From positions 1 through 35,447 of the forward strand of contig JAEYOP010000010.1 in NCBI GenBank assembly GCA_023411575.1: a DNA stretch of 35,447 nt, given 5' to 3'. The translations under genes were made by a program, and so were the position numbers. The notes under the pieces were generated by a model. It was not told where the DNA came from. It did not search any database and was given only the letters and a program-made list of their open reading frames with translations. This stretch comes from Bacillota bacterium (GTDB taxonomy: Bacteria > Bacillota > Clostridia > Acetivibrionales > DTU013). Below, in pieces: positions 14,214-24,800 of the stretch (the first letter of the stretch is position 1; each line of letters starts with the position of its first letter).

Positions 14214-14660
14214 ATGAGGCAAATTCGACATTATCAAAGGCATGCCCTCACAGGCAATGGATTAATTCACTGCTCTTCCGGTCATAAAGCGGCATTTTCG
14301 GTAAACAATATTTCTGCATCCGGTATGAGCATTACCGCAGAAGCAGAATTGGAAGAAAACGAAATGATTGATTTGGAGGTGCAGCTTTTCGGAAATATTC
14401 TGCCGTATAAGAAGCGGCTTAGAGGAAAAGTGGTCCGAATACTCCGGCGTAATACCGTGTTTGAATATGGAATCCGGTTTTTGGAGCTGACCCGCAAGGA
14501 CATGGTCGAAACGGACGAGTACCTGCGGCTCAACACCGGAAGCGCCGGCCTGCACCAGCATGTCTCCGGCGATACGGCCCACGACGACGACCCTGTAAAA
14601 CGGCTAAGCCGTTCAAGCCACTGTGAAGAATATCTTGTTAAGGAGGCTGAGGAAGGATGA
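14214..14660 (+). CDS. PilZ-domain protein (probable c-di-GMP receptor)
   Basis: The 148-residue protein carries a complete c-di-GMP signature: RHYQR (Arg5 and Arg9, the RxxxR element) and NISASG (NxSxxG, about residues 32-37), followed by the beta-barrel strands of a PilZ domain to about residue 105. The last 40 residues are charged and probably disordered. AAGGAGGG lies 5 bases before the ATG. It is the first gene after the manganese riboswitch, and its stop overlaps the ATPase start by 4 bases (ATGA), so both are made from the same controlled transcript. PilZ proteins act by binding c-di-GMP and contacting a partner. Strict coupling suggests the partner may be the ATPase itself, which is inference. 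Confidence 0.88.
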   Translation: MRQIRHYQRHALTGNGLIHCSSGHKAAFSVNNISASGMSITAEAELEENEMIDLEVQLFGNILPYKKRLRGKVVRILRRNTVFEYGIRFLELTRKDMVETDEYLRLNTGSAGLHQHVSGDTAHDDDPVKRLSRSSHCEEYLVKEAEEG

Positions 14661-17314
14661 CCATCTATCGGGAATTGAACAGTATCCTGTTTCACACACT
14701 GGATGAAAAAACCGCCCTTGAGAACTTGAATGCCACGCCGGACGGCATCACAAGCCAGGAAGCGGAAAAAAGGACCGGCATCTATGGCAAAAACGAGCTC
14801 CAGGAGGGCAGAAAAAAGACAATCGCGGAAATGTTCCTCGAACAGTTTAAAAACGTCATGGTGATTATTTTGCTTATCGCCGCAGTCATTGCGGGGTTGA
14901 CCCATGAACTGACCGACTCCGTCATCATTCTCGTCGTAGTTGTCATCAACGCCGTACTCGGCGTGGTGCAGGAAAGCAAAGCGGAAAAGGCCCTGGCGGC
15001 TCTTAAGAAAATGTCCTCCCCCTATGCCAGGGTCAAACGAAACGGCGATGTGGAACAGGTCAAGTCCGAAGAGCTTGTGCCCGGCGATATTGTCCTCCTG
15101 GAAGCAGGCGATTATGTCCCGGCCGATCTGAGGCTCCTGCAATCCGTCAGCCTGAAAATAGAAGAAGCCCCGCTGACCGGCGAATCGGTTCCGGTCGAAA
15201 AAATCGTGGAAAAAATCGATAAAGCGGATCTTGTGATCGGCGACCGGAAAAACATGGCCTATGCGGGCAGCAGCGTCACCTACGGCCGCGGAGCGGGAGT
15301 CGTAACAGCGACCGGCATGAACACGGAAGTCGGAAAAATCGCCGCTCATATCGGGAATAGCGAAGCCCAGCAAACACCCCTGCAAAGAAAGCTGGGGGAA
15401 ATGACAAAATACCTGACTGTCGGAATTATCGCCGTATCCGTTATAATCTTCTTTGCAGGCGTTCTCCAGGGAAGAGATTATCTGGATATGATGCTGACGG
15501 CTATAAGCCTTGCCGTCGCAGCCATTCCTGAAGGATTGCCCGCCGTTATAACAATAGTGCTTGCCCTGGGCGTACAGAAGATGGCCAGAAGGAATGCCAT
15601 CATCCGGAAGCTTTCGTCGGTTGAAACCTTAGGCAGTACGGAAATCATCTGCTCGGATAAGACCGGAACGCTGACCCAGAATAAAATGACGGTTCAGGAA
15701 GTTTTTCTGGACGGACAAATCAAAAAAGCCGATGATTTGTCGGAGGAGTCCACCAGCACGACCATCTTTTTGCACTCCCTGGTGCTCTGCAACGATTCCA
15801 GAACCACCCACGGCGGCGATTCCGCCGGCTTTATCGGCGACCCGACGGAAACGGCCCTGGCAAGCTTTGCCGCCGGCAGAGGGTTCCATAAAAACAGCCT
15901 GGACGAATTAATCCCAAGGCGGAGTGAAATCCCCTTCGATTCGGAAAGAAAGCGGATGACCACCATCCATGAAATGAACGGAAAACTCCGGGTTCTGACA
16001 AAAGGGGCGCCGGATGTCCTGCTCGACCGGTGCGGCAAATTTCTTTCAAATGGAAAAGCGGAGGTCCTGACCGAAAAGCATAGGGATGTCATAAGGAACG
16101 CAAACGGCAAAATGGCAGGCAAAGCATTAAGAGTGCTCGGAGTCGCCTATAAGGATATCGAAGAACTGCCCCTGCACCCGGACCCGGAAAGCGTGGAAAA
16201 CGATCTGGTATTTGTCGGTCTGGTGGGCATGATCGATCCGCCCAGGCCGGAGGCCAGGGAAGCTGTCCGCATCTGTTCGGAGGCGGGCGTCCGCCCCATT
16301 ATGATTACGGGCGACCACCGGGACACGGCGGCCGCTATAGCGAAGGAACTGAACATCATCAAAGACGAAGGCGAAGTCATCACGGGCAGCGAATTAAATG
16401 CGATCTCTGATGACGACTTTGAAAAGCGGGTCGTTCAGTACTCGGTTTACGCCAGGGTTTCTCCCGAGCACAAGGTAAAAATCGTCAACGCCTGGAAAAA
16501 GCGCGGAAAAATTGTTGCCATGACAGGCGACGGCGTAAATGACGCGCCTGCGCTGAAATCGGCGGACATCGGCATAGGCATGGGCATTACAGGGACGGAT
16601 GTCGCCAAGGGCGTATCCAACATGGTTCTTGCCGATGACAATTTTGCCACGATCGTCATTGCCGTGGAGGAAGGACGGAAAATTTACAGCAATATCCGAA
16701 AAACCATTCAGTTCCTGCTTTCTTCAAACCTCGGAGAGATTGTGACGCTGTTTGTCGGCACCATGCTGAACTGGACCGTATTGCTGCCCATACACATTCT
16801 CTGGGTGAACCTGGTGACCGATACGCTGCCGGCATTGGCCCTCGGAGTGGAAAAAGCGGAAAAGGACGTCATGAAGCAAAAACCGAAGCGATCGAACAGC
16901 AGCTTTTTTGCCGAAGGGGTCGGAGTCAGCATCCTGTACCAGGGAATCCTGAAAGGGCTCATCACGCTTGCGGTCTATTTTATCGGGCTCCGGTTCTACA
17001 GCCGGGAAATTGCCATTACCATGGCTTTCGCAACCCTTGGCCTGATCCAGCTGGCCCATTCTATGAACGTGCGGTCAAACAAGAAATCCCTGTTCCGGAT
17101 CGGTCTGTTTTCCAACCCTTATCTGGTCGGCGCCATTGTAATTGCGGCAATCCTTCAGTTGGTGGTCATCATAGTGCCCTTTTTCAATGATATCTTTAAA
17201 GTAAAGCAGTTGAACCTGGAACAGTGGCTTATCGTTATTACGGCTTCCCTCTCGATTGTATTTATCGTTGAAATGGTAAAGCTGTTTCTGAATAGGCTTA
17301 AAAAGAATGAATAG
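14657..17314 (+). CDS. P-type cation ATPase (P2A, Ca2+/Mn2+ type)
   Basis: The 885-residue membrane pump has every core motif: TGES (174-177), the phosphorylation site DKTGTLT (Asp334), KGAPD (449-453), TGDHRDT (551-557) and TGDGVNDAP (623-631). Transport-site residues match the SERCA/PMR1 subgroup: PEGLP in segment M4 (291-295), Asn691 and Glu694 in M5, and Asn718, Thr721, Asp722 in M6. Such pumps move Ca2+ or Mn2+ out of the cytoplasm. Control by a manganese riboswitch points to Mn2+ detoxification, as for Lactococcus YoaB. The start overlaps the PilZ gene by 4 bases, and its AGGAAGG site lies inside that gene. Length and topology (ten predicted membrane segments, four before the P domain) are normal. 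Confidence 0.94.
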   Translation: MTIYRELNSILFHTLDEKTALENLNATPDGITSQEAEKRTGIYGKNELQEGRKKTIAEMFLEQFKNVMVIILLIAAVIAGLTHELTDSVIILVVVVINAVLGVVQESKAEKALAALKKMSSPYARVKRNGDVEQVKSEELVPGDIVLLEAGDYVPADLRLLQSVSLKIEEAPLTGESVPVEKIVEKIDKADLVIGDRKNMAYAGSSVTYGRGAGVVTATGMNTEVGKIAAHIGNSEAQQTPLQRKLGEMTKYLTVGIIAVSVIIFFAGVLQGRDYLDMMLTAISLAVAAIPEGLPAVITIVLALGVQKMARRNAIIRKLSSVETLGSTEIICSDKTGTLTQNKMTVQEVFLDGQIKKADDLSEESTSTTIFLHSLVLCNDSRTTHGGDSAGFIGDPTETALASFAAGRGFHKNSLDELIPRRSEIPFDSERKRMTTIHEMNGKLRVLTKGAPDVLLDRCGKFLSNGKAEVLTEKHRDVIRNANGKMAGKALRVLGVAYKDIEELPLHPDPESVENDLVFVGLVGMIDPPRPEAREAVRICSEAGVRPIMITGDHRDTAAAIAKELNIIKDEGEVITGSELNAISDDDFEKRVVQYSVYARVSPEHKVKIVNAWKKRGKIVAMTGDGVNDAPALKSADIGIGMGITGTDVAKGVSNMVLADDNFATIVIAVEEGRKIYSNIRKTIQFLLSSNLGEIVTLFVGTMLNWTVLLPIHILWVNLVTDTLPALALGVEKAEKDVMKQKPKRSNSSFFAEGVGVSILYQGILKGLITLAVYFIGLRFYSREIAITMAFATLGLIQLAHSMNVRSNKKSLFRIGLFSNPYLVGAIVIAAILQLVVIIVPFFNDIFKVKQLNLEQWLIVITASLSIVFIVEMVKLFLNRLKKNE

Positions 17315-17329
17315 GAAGCTATAGATAAT

Positions 17330-17361
17330 GCAAAAAAGAATTGTACTGTCCGCTTTTTTGC
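17330..17361. terminator. Terminator hairpin after the ATPase gene
   Basis: GCAAAAAAG (17330-17338) pairs perfectly with CTTTTTTGC (17353-17361) around a 14-base loop, 16 bases after the ATPase stop. The T-rich descending arm makes a plausible, though AT-rich and weak, terminator. I see no convincing promoter for the following ABC gene between here and 17469, so partial read-through may drive it. Confidence 0.5.
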
Positions 17362-17469
17362 AACATATATAAGAATGGACAGCATAATCCCGGATTTGTT
17401 CATCCCTATCCCGCCCCACTTATGTTAAAATCAAGAGATGAAAAATCAGACAGAAGTGAGGATCCGTTC

Positions 17470-19197
17470 ATGAACCTTTTATGGCGACTGGGAAAGGAAG
17501 CAAGCCGGTATAAGACGCATTACATTATAGCAATCCTTTCAACCCTGGCATTGACGATAATCAATCTTATCGCCCCCAAGCTTCTTGCTTCCATTACCGC
17601 CATCATACAGAACCGCGGGGCGGCCGACTGGAACCAGCAGATTTACCGGCTTGTGGCAGCCTTGTTAGTGCTGTATGTGCTTCGGATTTTATTCCGCTAT
17701 TTAAGCAATTACCTCGCTCACAAGGCTGCCTGGCATCTGGTGGAGGATATCCGTGTCCGGATCTATGGCAAAATCCAGAGCTTCTCCATGAGCTTTTTTC
17801 ATGACAAGCAGACCGGCGATTTAATGAGCCGGGTGGTGAATGATACTTCTACCTTCGAGCTTCTATACGCCCATATTATACCGGAAATAATAACCAATAT
17901 CGTGACGGTAGCAGGGGTAATGCTCATCCTTCTAAGCATCAACGTCAAGCTGGCCCTCTTGACCTGTATCCCCATTCCGTTCATTTTATTTTCCGGGTGG
18001 CTTTTTTCAACAAAAATACGGCCCAATTTCAAAAAATCCCAGAAGGCCCTGGCCGGATTGAACGCAAAGCTGCAGGACAATTTCTCGGGCATCCATGAAA
18101 TACAGGCGTTTGGCCAGGAGTCCTTTGAAGAAGAACAGATTACAAACCATGCCGGCTTGTATACCAAATCCCTTTTATATGCTTTGAACCTGAGTGCCGC
18201 TTTTCATCCGGGAGTGGAGTTTCTCTCCTCCCTGGGAACCGTTATGGTTGTTGGAGTGGGCGGTATTCTGGCCTTTTCCGGTACTTTATCCATATCCGAT
18301 ATTGTCGCGTTTTTGTTGTACCTTTCTCTTTTCTACGCTCCGATTTCCGGCATCGCCCGGATCCTGGAGGATATGCAGCAGGCTTATGCAGGCGCCGAAC
18401 GGGTTATGATGGTGCTCGATACGCCGAACGAGATCACCGACGCGCAGGACGCTGAAGATTTGACCGGGGTGCAGGGCAGTATCGCCTTTGAATCGGTCCA
18501 TTTCAGTTATGACGGGAAAGTACCCGTGCTGAAGAATATCCATTTTTCCTGCAAGCCCGGCCAAATGATCGCCCTGGTCGGACCGACCGGCGTGGGAAAA
18601 ACCACCCTGACGCAATTGATTTCCCGCTTCTACGACCCCACGGCAGGGCGGGTGCTGCTGGATGGCAAGGATTTGAAAAAGGTCACCCTGAAAAGTCTGC
18701 GGGCCAATATCGCCCCGGTTCTCCAGGACACTTTCCTCTTTAACGGAACCATAGCGGAAAATATCGGCTACGCCGATCCGGAGGCGCAACGGGAAGAAAT
18801 TGTCGCCGCGGCGAAGGCTGCCCGGATCCATGATGACATCATGCTCATGCCCGCCCAGTATGAAACCCAGGTCGGAGAGCGGGGAATGAGACTCTCGGGC
18901 GGCCAGAAGCAGCGGATCGCCATTGCGCGGGCAATCCTCCGGAAAGCGCCCGTGATCATTCTGGATGAAGCCACCGCTTCCGTCGACCTGGAGACGGAGC
19001 GGGAAATTCAAAAAGCCATCGCCGATCTGGCCGGAACGAGAACCATAATAGCCATCGCCCACCGCTTGTCTACCATCCGCAACGCCGACTTGATTCTTGT
19101 CCTGGAGGACGGAAATATTGTACAAAGCGGAACGCACGAAGAATTGCTCCGGCAGGACGGCCTGTACAAACGCTTAAGCCTGGTACAATCGAAATAA
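17470..19197 (+). CDS. ABC exporter half-transporter (fused membrane and ATPase domains)
   Basis: The 575-residue protein has six membrane segments in the first 310 residues (ABC exporter type 1 fold), then an ATPase domain with Walker A GPTGVGKTT (about 374-382), a Q-loop at PVLQDTFLF, signature LSGGQKQR, Walker B VIILDEATA and the switch His in AIAHRLST. This is the MsbA/multidrug pattern, functioning as a homodimer or with a second half not present here. I chose ATG 17470, preceded by GTGAGG at 8 bases, which gives the usual family length. Upstream in-frame ATGs at 17341 and 17422 would add an atypical N-terminus. Substrate cannot be inferred; drugs, lipids or peptides are all possible. 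Confidence 0.9.
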   Translation: MNLLWRLGKEASRYKTHYIIAILSTLALTIINLIAPKLLASITAIIQNRGAADWNQQIYRLVAALLVLYVLRILFRYLSNYLAHKAAWHLVEDIRVRIYGKIQSFSMSFFHDKQTGDLMSRVVNDTSTFELLYAHIIPEIITNIVTVAGVMLILLSINVKLALLTCIPIPFILFSGWLFSTKIRPNFKKSQKALAGLNAKLQDNFSGIHEIQAFGQESFEEEQITNHAGLYTKSLLYALNLSAAFHPGVEFLSSLGTVMVVGVGGILAFSGTLSISDIVAFLLYLSLFYAPISGIARILEDMQQAYAGAERVMMVLDTPNEITDAQDAEDLTGVQGSIAFESVHFSYDGKVPVLKNIHFSCKPGQMIALVGPTGVGKTTLTQLISRFYDPTAGRVLLDGKDLKKVTLKSLRANIAPVLQDTFLFNGTIAENIGYADPEAQREEIVAAAKAARIHDDIMLMPAQYETQVGERGMRLSGGQKQRIAIARAILRKAPVIILDEATASVDLETEREIQKAIADLAGTRTIIAIAHRLSTIRNADLILVLEDGNIVQSGTHEELLRQDGLYKRLSLVQSK

Positions 19198-19274
19198 CAA
19201 AACGTGCGATCTCTTTGTGACTATTTATTTTCCGTTCGGAATTTCAGCGGATCTGCCTTTATCGGTTGATCCGT

Positions 19275-21113
19275 TTATCGATTGATCGGTATAACCCAGG
19301 TGACTTCGGTCCCCTTGCCGGGCACGCCGTTTATGGCAAGCCCTTTCCCATAAAGCTCCTTAAGCCTCCTGTTTATATTCGACAGTCCGACGCCGTGTCC
19401 GAACTCTCGCCCGCCCGCTTCCATTTTCTTTGCATCCTCCATGCCGACGCCGTTATCCCTGACGCTGAACTTTATATGCTTTCCTTCCTTTCGGATGGAA
19501 ACGTCAACCCTTCCTCCCTCGTGTCCGGGCAATACCCCATGTACGATCGCGTTCTCCACCACGGGCTGCAGCATGAGGATGGGAACCTTTACCTCCAAAT
19601 CGTCGCAAACCTCAAAATTCACCTCGAACTCTTCCTCAAATCTTGCTTTTTGAATTTCGACGTAAGCCTTTACCAGCTCCACTTCATTTTTCAGGGGCAC
19701 AAACTGGCTCAAATCCTTAAAGTCGAAGCTTCTCCTCAAGTAATTGCTGAAATTGATCAGCAGGCTTCTTGCCCGCTCCATGTCATAACGGGATATGGAG
19801 ACGAAGGTGTTGATTGCGTTATAAAGGAAATGGGGCTTTATCTGCGCCTGCAGGAAGGATAGCTCCGCCGCCGTTTTGTTTTCCTGGAATTCCTTTATTC
19901 TCCGGGCCAGTATCAGCATCTGCAGAAACAGGAAACAGAACAGTCCCGCATAGACTATTTCGCCGAAGCTGCTGTTGATCATATTCGTCCAGTAAAGATT
20001 GTCATGAATATATGTCGCAAGCACGATCAGCATACTTGCGATATTCAGCCAGCCACCCTTCATCCCCTTCCGTATGCCGATTGCGACAATGATTACCGTA
20101 CAGGCGACAACGACCACGTCAATTATATCGCTGATACGGCCAAACCCTGTATACAACGGGGTAGGCGCGAATAGAAAATACAACTGCTGAAGTACTGCGA
20201 TAACAAAATAGACTTTCAGGCAAATATTCGAAAAGCGTGAGTTATAGAGTTCATTGGAAAACAGCAGCAGGAAAAACAATAGCCAGATTGTAGAGGAATA
20301 CCATATGAAAATGACGGCCTTTAAGTCCAGTTGTGGTAAGAAGCGCAGCAGAATAAACTGTCCTACCATATCGAGACTGATCACCATGAAGATGCAGAGA
20401 CCGGCAAAGTAAAGAAAATATCTAAGCTCCCTTCTTAACAGGAACACGGCCAGTAAAAACATGGAAAGAATTGTGAGCGTCCCCAGCAGGAAGGTCTCTT
20501 TTCCCATAATATTATCATGGAGCGCCAGGATTTTTCTCTGGCTCCCGATATTCATGCTGTACCAGAAGCCGCCCCTTGCATATTCAAAGTTGGATACCTG
20601 GACAAGAATATCAAAGCCTCCTGCGGGAGCATTAAACATAACAGCCTGGGGCCTGTATTCGCCCCGCTCTTCCGCCGCGCTTTTCCCGGGGGCGCCGTTC
20701 CCGGCCACCGGCTTTTCATCGATAAACAGCCGATAGGCGCTTGATAACGGATAAATCCGCAGCCCCAGCATGGTATCTTCCGAAAGGCTTGTTTTGACAT
20801 GCAACCGGTATGTGGCATAGCCCTGCCCCGGAAGTCCCTGCTCCTTGACTGCGTACTCATTCCAGGTACTTGGCACACTGATATATAAATCCGGCTTTGA
20901 ATTGGCCAGATCCGTATTATTCAAAAATTTATTCCAGTAAAACTCCCATTCCCCGTCCAGGCGTATCGTTCCGTCTTTTTCCATATCCCAGCCGGTCAAG
21001 TCCAGGACACCGTGCTCCGCCTTTGGAGAAGCCATGCCGTAGCTCGCTGAACAAGCGGTAAAAAAAACCGTGGCTGCGGCAAAAACAAACAGAATCCATT
21101 TAAAGTATCTCAT
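19275..21113 (-). CDS. 7TM-DISM sensor histidine kinase (LytS-type kinase core)
   Basis: The 612-residue protein starts with a hydrophobic signal segment (FFTACSA near residue 20 resembles a weak lipobox). An extracytoplasmic beta-sandwich of the 7TMR-DISM/carbohydrate-binding type follows (about 35-190, with LDGEWEFYW), then seven membrane segments (about 205-405). The cytoplasmic part is a His_kinase-type dimerisation region with His428 in QIKPHFLYN and an ATPase with VVENAIVHG, DNGVGM and GHGVGLSNINRRL. An AGGAA site lies 7 bases before the ATG. Such kinases usually pair with LytR/AlgR-like receivers. The BTAD regulator at 33826-34926 has a receiver of that style and is the nearest complete one on this strand, so it is the likely partner across the giant gene. 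The ligand is unknown; the external fold favours a carbohydrate. Confidence 0.88.
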   Translation of the reverse strand: MRYFKWILFVFAAATVFFTACSASYGMASPKAEHGVLDLTGWDMEKDGTIRLDGEWEFYWNKFLNNTDLANSKPDLYISVPSTWNEYAVKEQGLPGQGYATYRLHVKTSLSEDTMLGLRIYPLSSAYRLFIDEKPVAGNGAPGKSAAEERGEYRPQAVMFNAPAGGFDILVQVSNFEYARGGFWYSMNIGSQRKILALHDNIMGKETFLLGTLTILSMFLLAVFLLRRELRYFLYFAGLCIFMVISLDMVGQFILLRFLPQLDLKAVIFIWYSSTIWLLFFLLLFSNELYNSRFSNICLKVYFVIAVLQQLYFLFAPTPLYTGFGRISDIIDVVVVACTVIIVAIGIRKGMKGGWLNIASMLIVLATYIHDNLYWTNMINSSFGEIVYAGLFCFLFLQMLILARRIKEFQENKTAAELSFLQAQIKPHFLYNAINTFVSISRYDMERARSLLINFSNYLRRSFDFKDLSQFVPLKNEVELVKAYVEIQKARFEEEFEVNFEVCDDLEVKVPILMLQPVVENAIVHGVLPGHEGGRVDVSIRKEGKHIKFSVRDNGVGMEDAKKMEAGGREFGHGVGLSNINRRLKELYGKGLAINGVPGKGTEVTWVIPINR

Positions 21114-21211
21114 ATTTGCGTTTCCTAAAAATATGCCTTATGTTATATTATCGGCTGCAGCTCCAATAGAGTTTATGCATCCTTCCTCCCCGCGACTTTC
21201 ATTTCAAATAA

Positions 21212-21250
21212 CAAACTCCCTGCCGAAGAATCCTCCGGGCAGGGAGTTTG
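21212..21250 (-). terminator. Strong intrinsic terminator after the giant surface-protein gene
   Basis: CAAACTCCCTGCC (21212-21224) and GGCAGGGAGTTTG (21238-21250) form a perfect 13-bp stem with a 13-base loop. On the minus strand the stem is followed by a T-rich stretch. It lies 46 bases after the giant gene stop and separates it from the histidine kinase gene. Confidence 0.85.
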
Positions 21251-21296
21251 CCATTGAACATTTCTCCTATGGGGGGCATTTTCTCTATCTATAATT

Positions 21297-21845
21297 CTAA
21301 TTAATCAAATCGGACTTCCGCAGGAGCCTTTTTGCGATTGCCGCAACCTCCGCCCTTGTCATGGCATCCTTGGGAGCGATGCTTCCCTTGCCGTTTCCGA
21401 ATATGATCCCCGCCTTCACACAGGCGGCGATGGGAGCCCTCGCCCAGGCGGCGGCCTTCCCGGAATCCCGGAAGGCCGCGAGCATCTTGTCGGCCTCTTC
21501 GGCCTTAAGCTCCGCTTTCAGTCCGGTCAGCTTCATGGTTCTGGCGATCATGGCCATCGCCTGCTCCCGGGTGATTTTATCCTCCGGTCCAAATTTCCCA
21601 TGCCCGTAGCCCGCTATAATACCGTACTTGTAAGCGGTTTGGACGTAGCCGCAATACCAGGCGTCCGACCCCACGTCATTAAAGCTGTTCTCCCCTTCTC
21701 CCGGCCTTAACCCTAGCGCCCTGACGATCATGGCGGCAAATTCCGCCCTGGTGATATCCCTGTCCGGCTCAAAGCTTGTTTTGCTCACCCCGCTGATCAC
21801 CAGCCTCGAGGACATGTCATTCACATCCGCTTTCGCCCAGTGCTT
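21297..21845 (-). other. Three SLH domains of the giant protein
   Basis: The last 180 residues hold three S-layer homology domains with the TRAE-type signatures ITRAEF, ITREQA and MTRAEV; the middle one is a variant with Gln. In Gram-positive bacteria these trimers bind pyruvylated secondary cell-wall polymer, which anchors the protein non-covalently at the surface. Confidence 0.93.
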
Positions 21846-24800
21846 TTCCGCATCCTTGAACTCAATGGGATTCCAGATGAGGAACAGGTGCATTCCGGTA
21901 TAGAAGCAGTTGATTTTTGCATAATATCTGCCGTCGATCAGGGTAATGAATGTCGGTACGTGGTTGAGTCCTCCCTGGGCGTCTACATACACCGCTGTGG
22001 TGATCTTTGCGGGATCAACCCCGGAAGGCACCGGGATCAGCGATGTAATATAATGGTCAAACTTGTCCATCCTGGCGGTTTTCCCATGGTAAGAGGCTGT
22101 GATTTCAATATTAATGGGATTCATGACCACCTTGGCCCCCAGCTTCTCTGCCTGCTCCATCGCTTTCTTCGCCGTTTCCGCATCGGAGGCTGAAATTGCA
22201 ATGCTTATTGTTACCTCTTTCCTGTCCGGCAGCTTTCCAAGGGCCTCTATCAAGGAATCCAGCTTGATCTCGGAAGCGGGGATGGTAACCGTTCCATTGT
22301 CCGTTTCAATAACCAGGGAAGCGCCTTTCCCCGTCAACTCTTTTACCGTATCCGCCCCAAGGGCAACCGTAACGGTTTTTGCGTCCCCTGTTACAGGAAT
22401 GACAACCTGTGCACCCTGCTTCTCATCCTTTATGAGGTCCCGGATTTTCTCGTCAATCACCACAATCTTAACACTGCCGTCAGGGTTCTTGACCACCTCA
22501 ACGGCATCCTTGATTTTGCTGTCACCAAGGATGTCCTTTGCCGGATCGGCGGCTGTTTTCCCGTTATCGCTCCTGTCGTCATTATCCGTTTCGTGGCTGT
22601 CGCCATCATTGCTCGGATTGGTCGTCAGGCTCACCAACTGGAAGCTGCTGAATTTGTCTATTTGGAACTCAATGCCGTAAATCAGGTCGTTTACGCCGGC
22701 CGGATTCCCGTTTCCGTCCACGATCGTTCCGGTAATGAACTCCGTTGTGCCGTCACTATGCTGGATGTAGATTCTCAAGCCTTCCAAAAATGTCTGGCGG
22801 TTCTCTGCCGGGATCGTTATTCCAGCGAAAGGAAGGACGATCTTCGTCGCAATGCCGGTATAGTTGGTCTCGATCATCCTCGGAATGCCAAGGGTATTCA
22901 TCTGTTTATCGGTCAATTGGAGCTTGACCGTGTTGTCGTTTTTGATCTGGTTTTTGATGGAATCCTGCGCCGCCGCATCCTGGATCGGCACGATCCTGAA
23001 ATACAGGTCCGTCCCTTGCTCCGCCAGGGCCTTTACCGAGTCCGTATCAAGCTTTATGGACCCTTCGTCCGTCCGGATCTGAAGGAGCGCGTTTTTGTCG
23101 GACAGGGCGTCCACCGCCGTGGCCGGGATTTCAACGGCCAGTTCATCCGCCTTGTCATCTGCGGGCTGGGTCATGGCAATATTCACGGTTCTCCTGCTGT
23201 CGTCCGCTTCCTGCGGGTTGATGGTATCGGTCAGGCTTTCTACCTTATCGGCGGTTACCACGACGGTATCGATCTTCGTATTATCATCCAGGGTTGTTCT
23301 TAAAATCTCCACCTGCCGGGTTGTCGCCGCACCTCCCGGATTCACCGTAACATCCGCGTCCCTTGTTGTTCCCTGCCTCGTATTGCCTGTTTCCTTCGTT
23401 ACTCCGGTGTTCTTTACGACCAGCAGGAAGGTTTTCGTTATGCTGCGTGAATCTTTTGTTATCGTAGCGGTAAGGATCACATTCACGTCTTCGCTTTCAG
23501 GACGTGTTATTCTGCCACAGGTCGAGCCCGACTCGCTTACAATAGCGATTACGCCGGTATTGCTCGAGCTCCAACTGATCGAAGTACCGTATGCGCCGGA
23601 AGTCAGAAGCACGAACTGGCTTGTCACACACTCCCAGGTATCGCTGCCTGTGAACGTAAAGGCAACCTGCCCCGTCAGCTGCTTGGCGGCGTCCTGTACC
23701 GCTTCCGCGTCGGAAAGCTTCAGAACCCTCAGCGTAAAGGTCTTTGTCCGCTGTTCGTGCGTATTGTTATCCGTGATGGCCGCCGTGAGCGTAACGGAAA
23801 CATCGGCTTCCTCCGGTCCCGGTCTTGTGACCCTTCCCGTAGCCGTAATATGGCCCGGATCACTCGTTGTCCAGAGAATCGTCGTTTTGCCCGACGCGCC
23901 CTTTCCAGCCAGGAATACGGACTTTGTCACATGGTCGGCGTCGTCTCCGTTGGCATACTGGATATTCAGCCGGTCATAGTCGTCCTTGCTGTCCGGTTTC
24001 GCGTTGATAAAATGAAAGGCAAAGATTCCGCTGGTGATGTCGCCCGCCGCCCCCGATATTTTGTCCCGGGCGATGGTTACGCTCGCGTTGCCGGTATCAT
24101 AAGCACCGGTGTGATTTTTTGCATTCCCTGTAAAGCTTATGGTGATCTGGGTATCTCCGTCTCTTCTCACTTCGATGCCAAGCCCTTCGGGCAGGTTGTT
24201 TACCGTTACCCCGCCGCTCATATCCGATGCAAAGCTTCCGTTCGTGACGGTCACAACCTGTACCGCGGGGAAGCTCCCGTCATTGCTCTCCGCCTCTTCC
24301 AGGAGGAAGCTTCCGATCCGGACCACCGGATACGGGTCGATGAAATCAATGGCAAAGCTGTTGGAGTAAACCGCGCCGGCCGCTGTGGTTCCGGTCGCCG
24401 TGGAGGTGATCCTGTCGCCGGCTACGGCAAAGCGGATCGTCTGCACGCTTTCGGCATCCGTATGGCCGTCCGCTTTCCCCGTAAAGGCGACATCAAGCTG
24501 CGTGCTGCCGGCTCTTGTTATGCTGATGCCAAGGCCTGCGGGCAGATTTTCCGCGATTACATCCGCCGCTGTGATTCCCGGATCGATCTCCCCATATAAA
24601 AGGGTCAGGCGCTGCGTGCCCGGTATGCTTCCGTCGTTGGCGGCCGATTCCGCCATGATGGGCGTCTCCACCGCGAACAGGGGTTCCGGATCGTTGAAAT
24701 TGATCTTGAAGGTATTTGAGGTCACATCCCCTGTCGCTCCGACGATTTTGTCCCTCGCAACCGTAACGGAAGCGTTCAGCACATCATCCTCATTGGTATG

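Noticed and set aside
19198..19274. Possible terminator between the ABC exporter and the histidine kinase genes
   Set aside because: Repeated GATCGG/GATCCG-like words are present but no stable stem with a T-run could be drawn.
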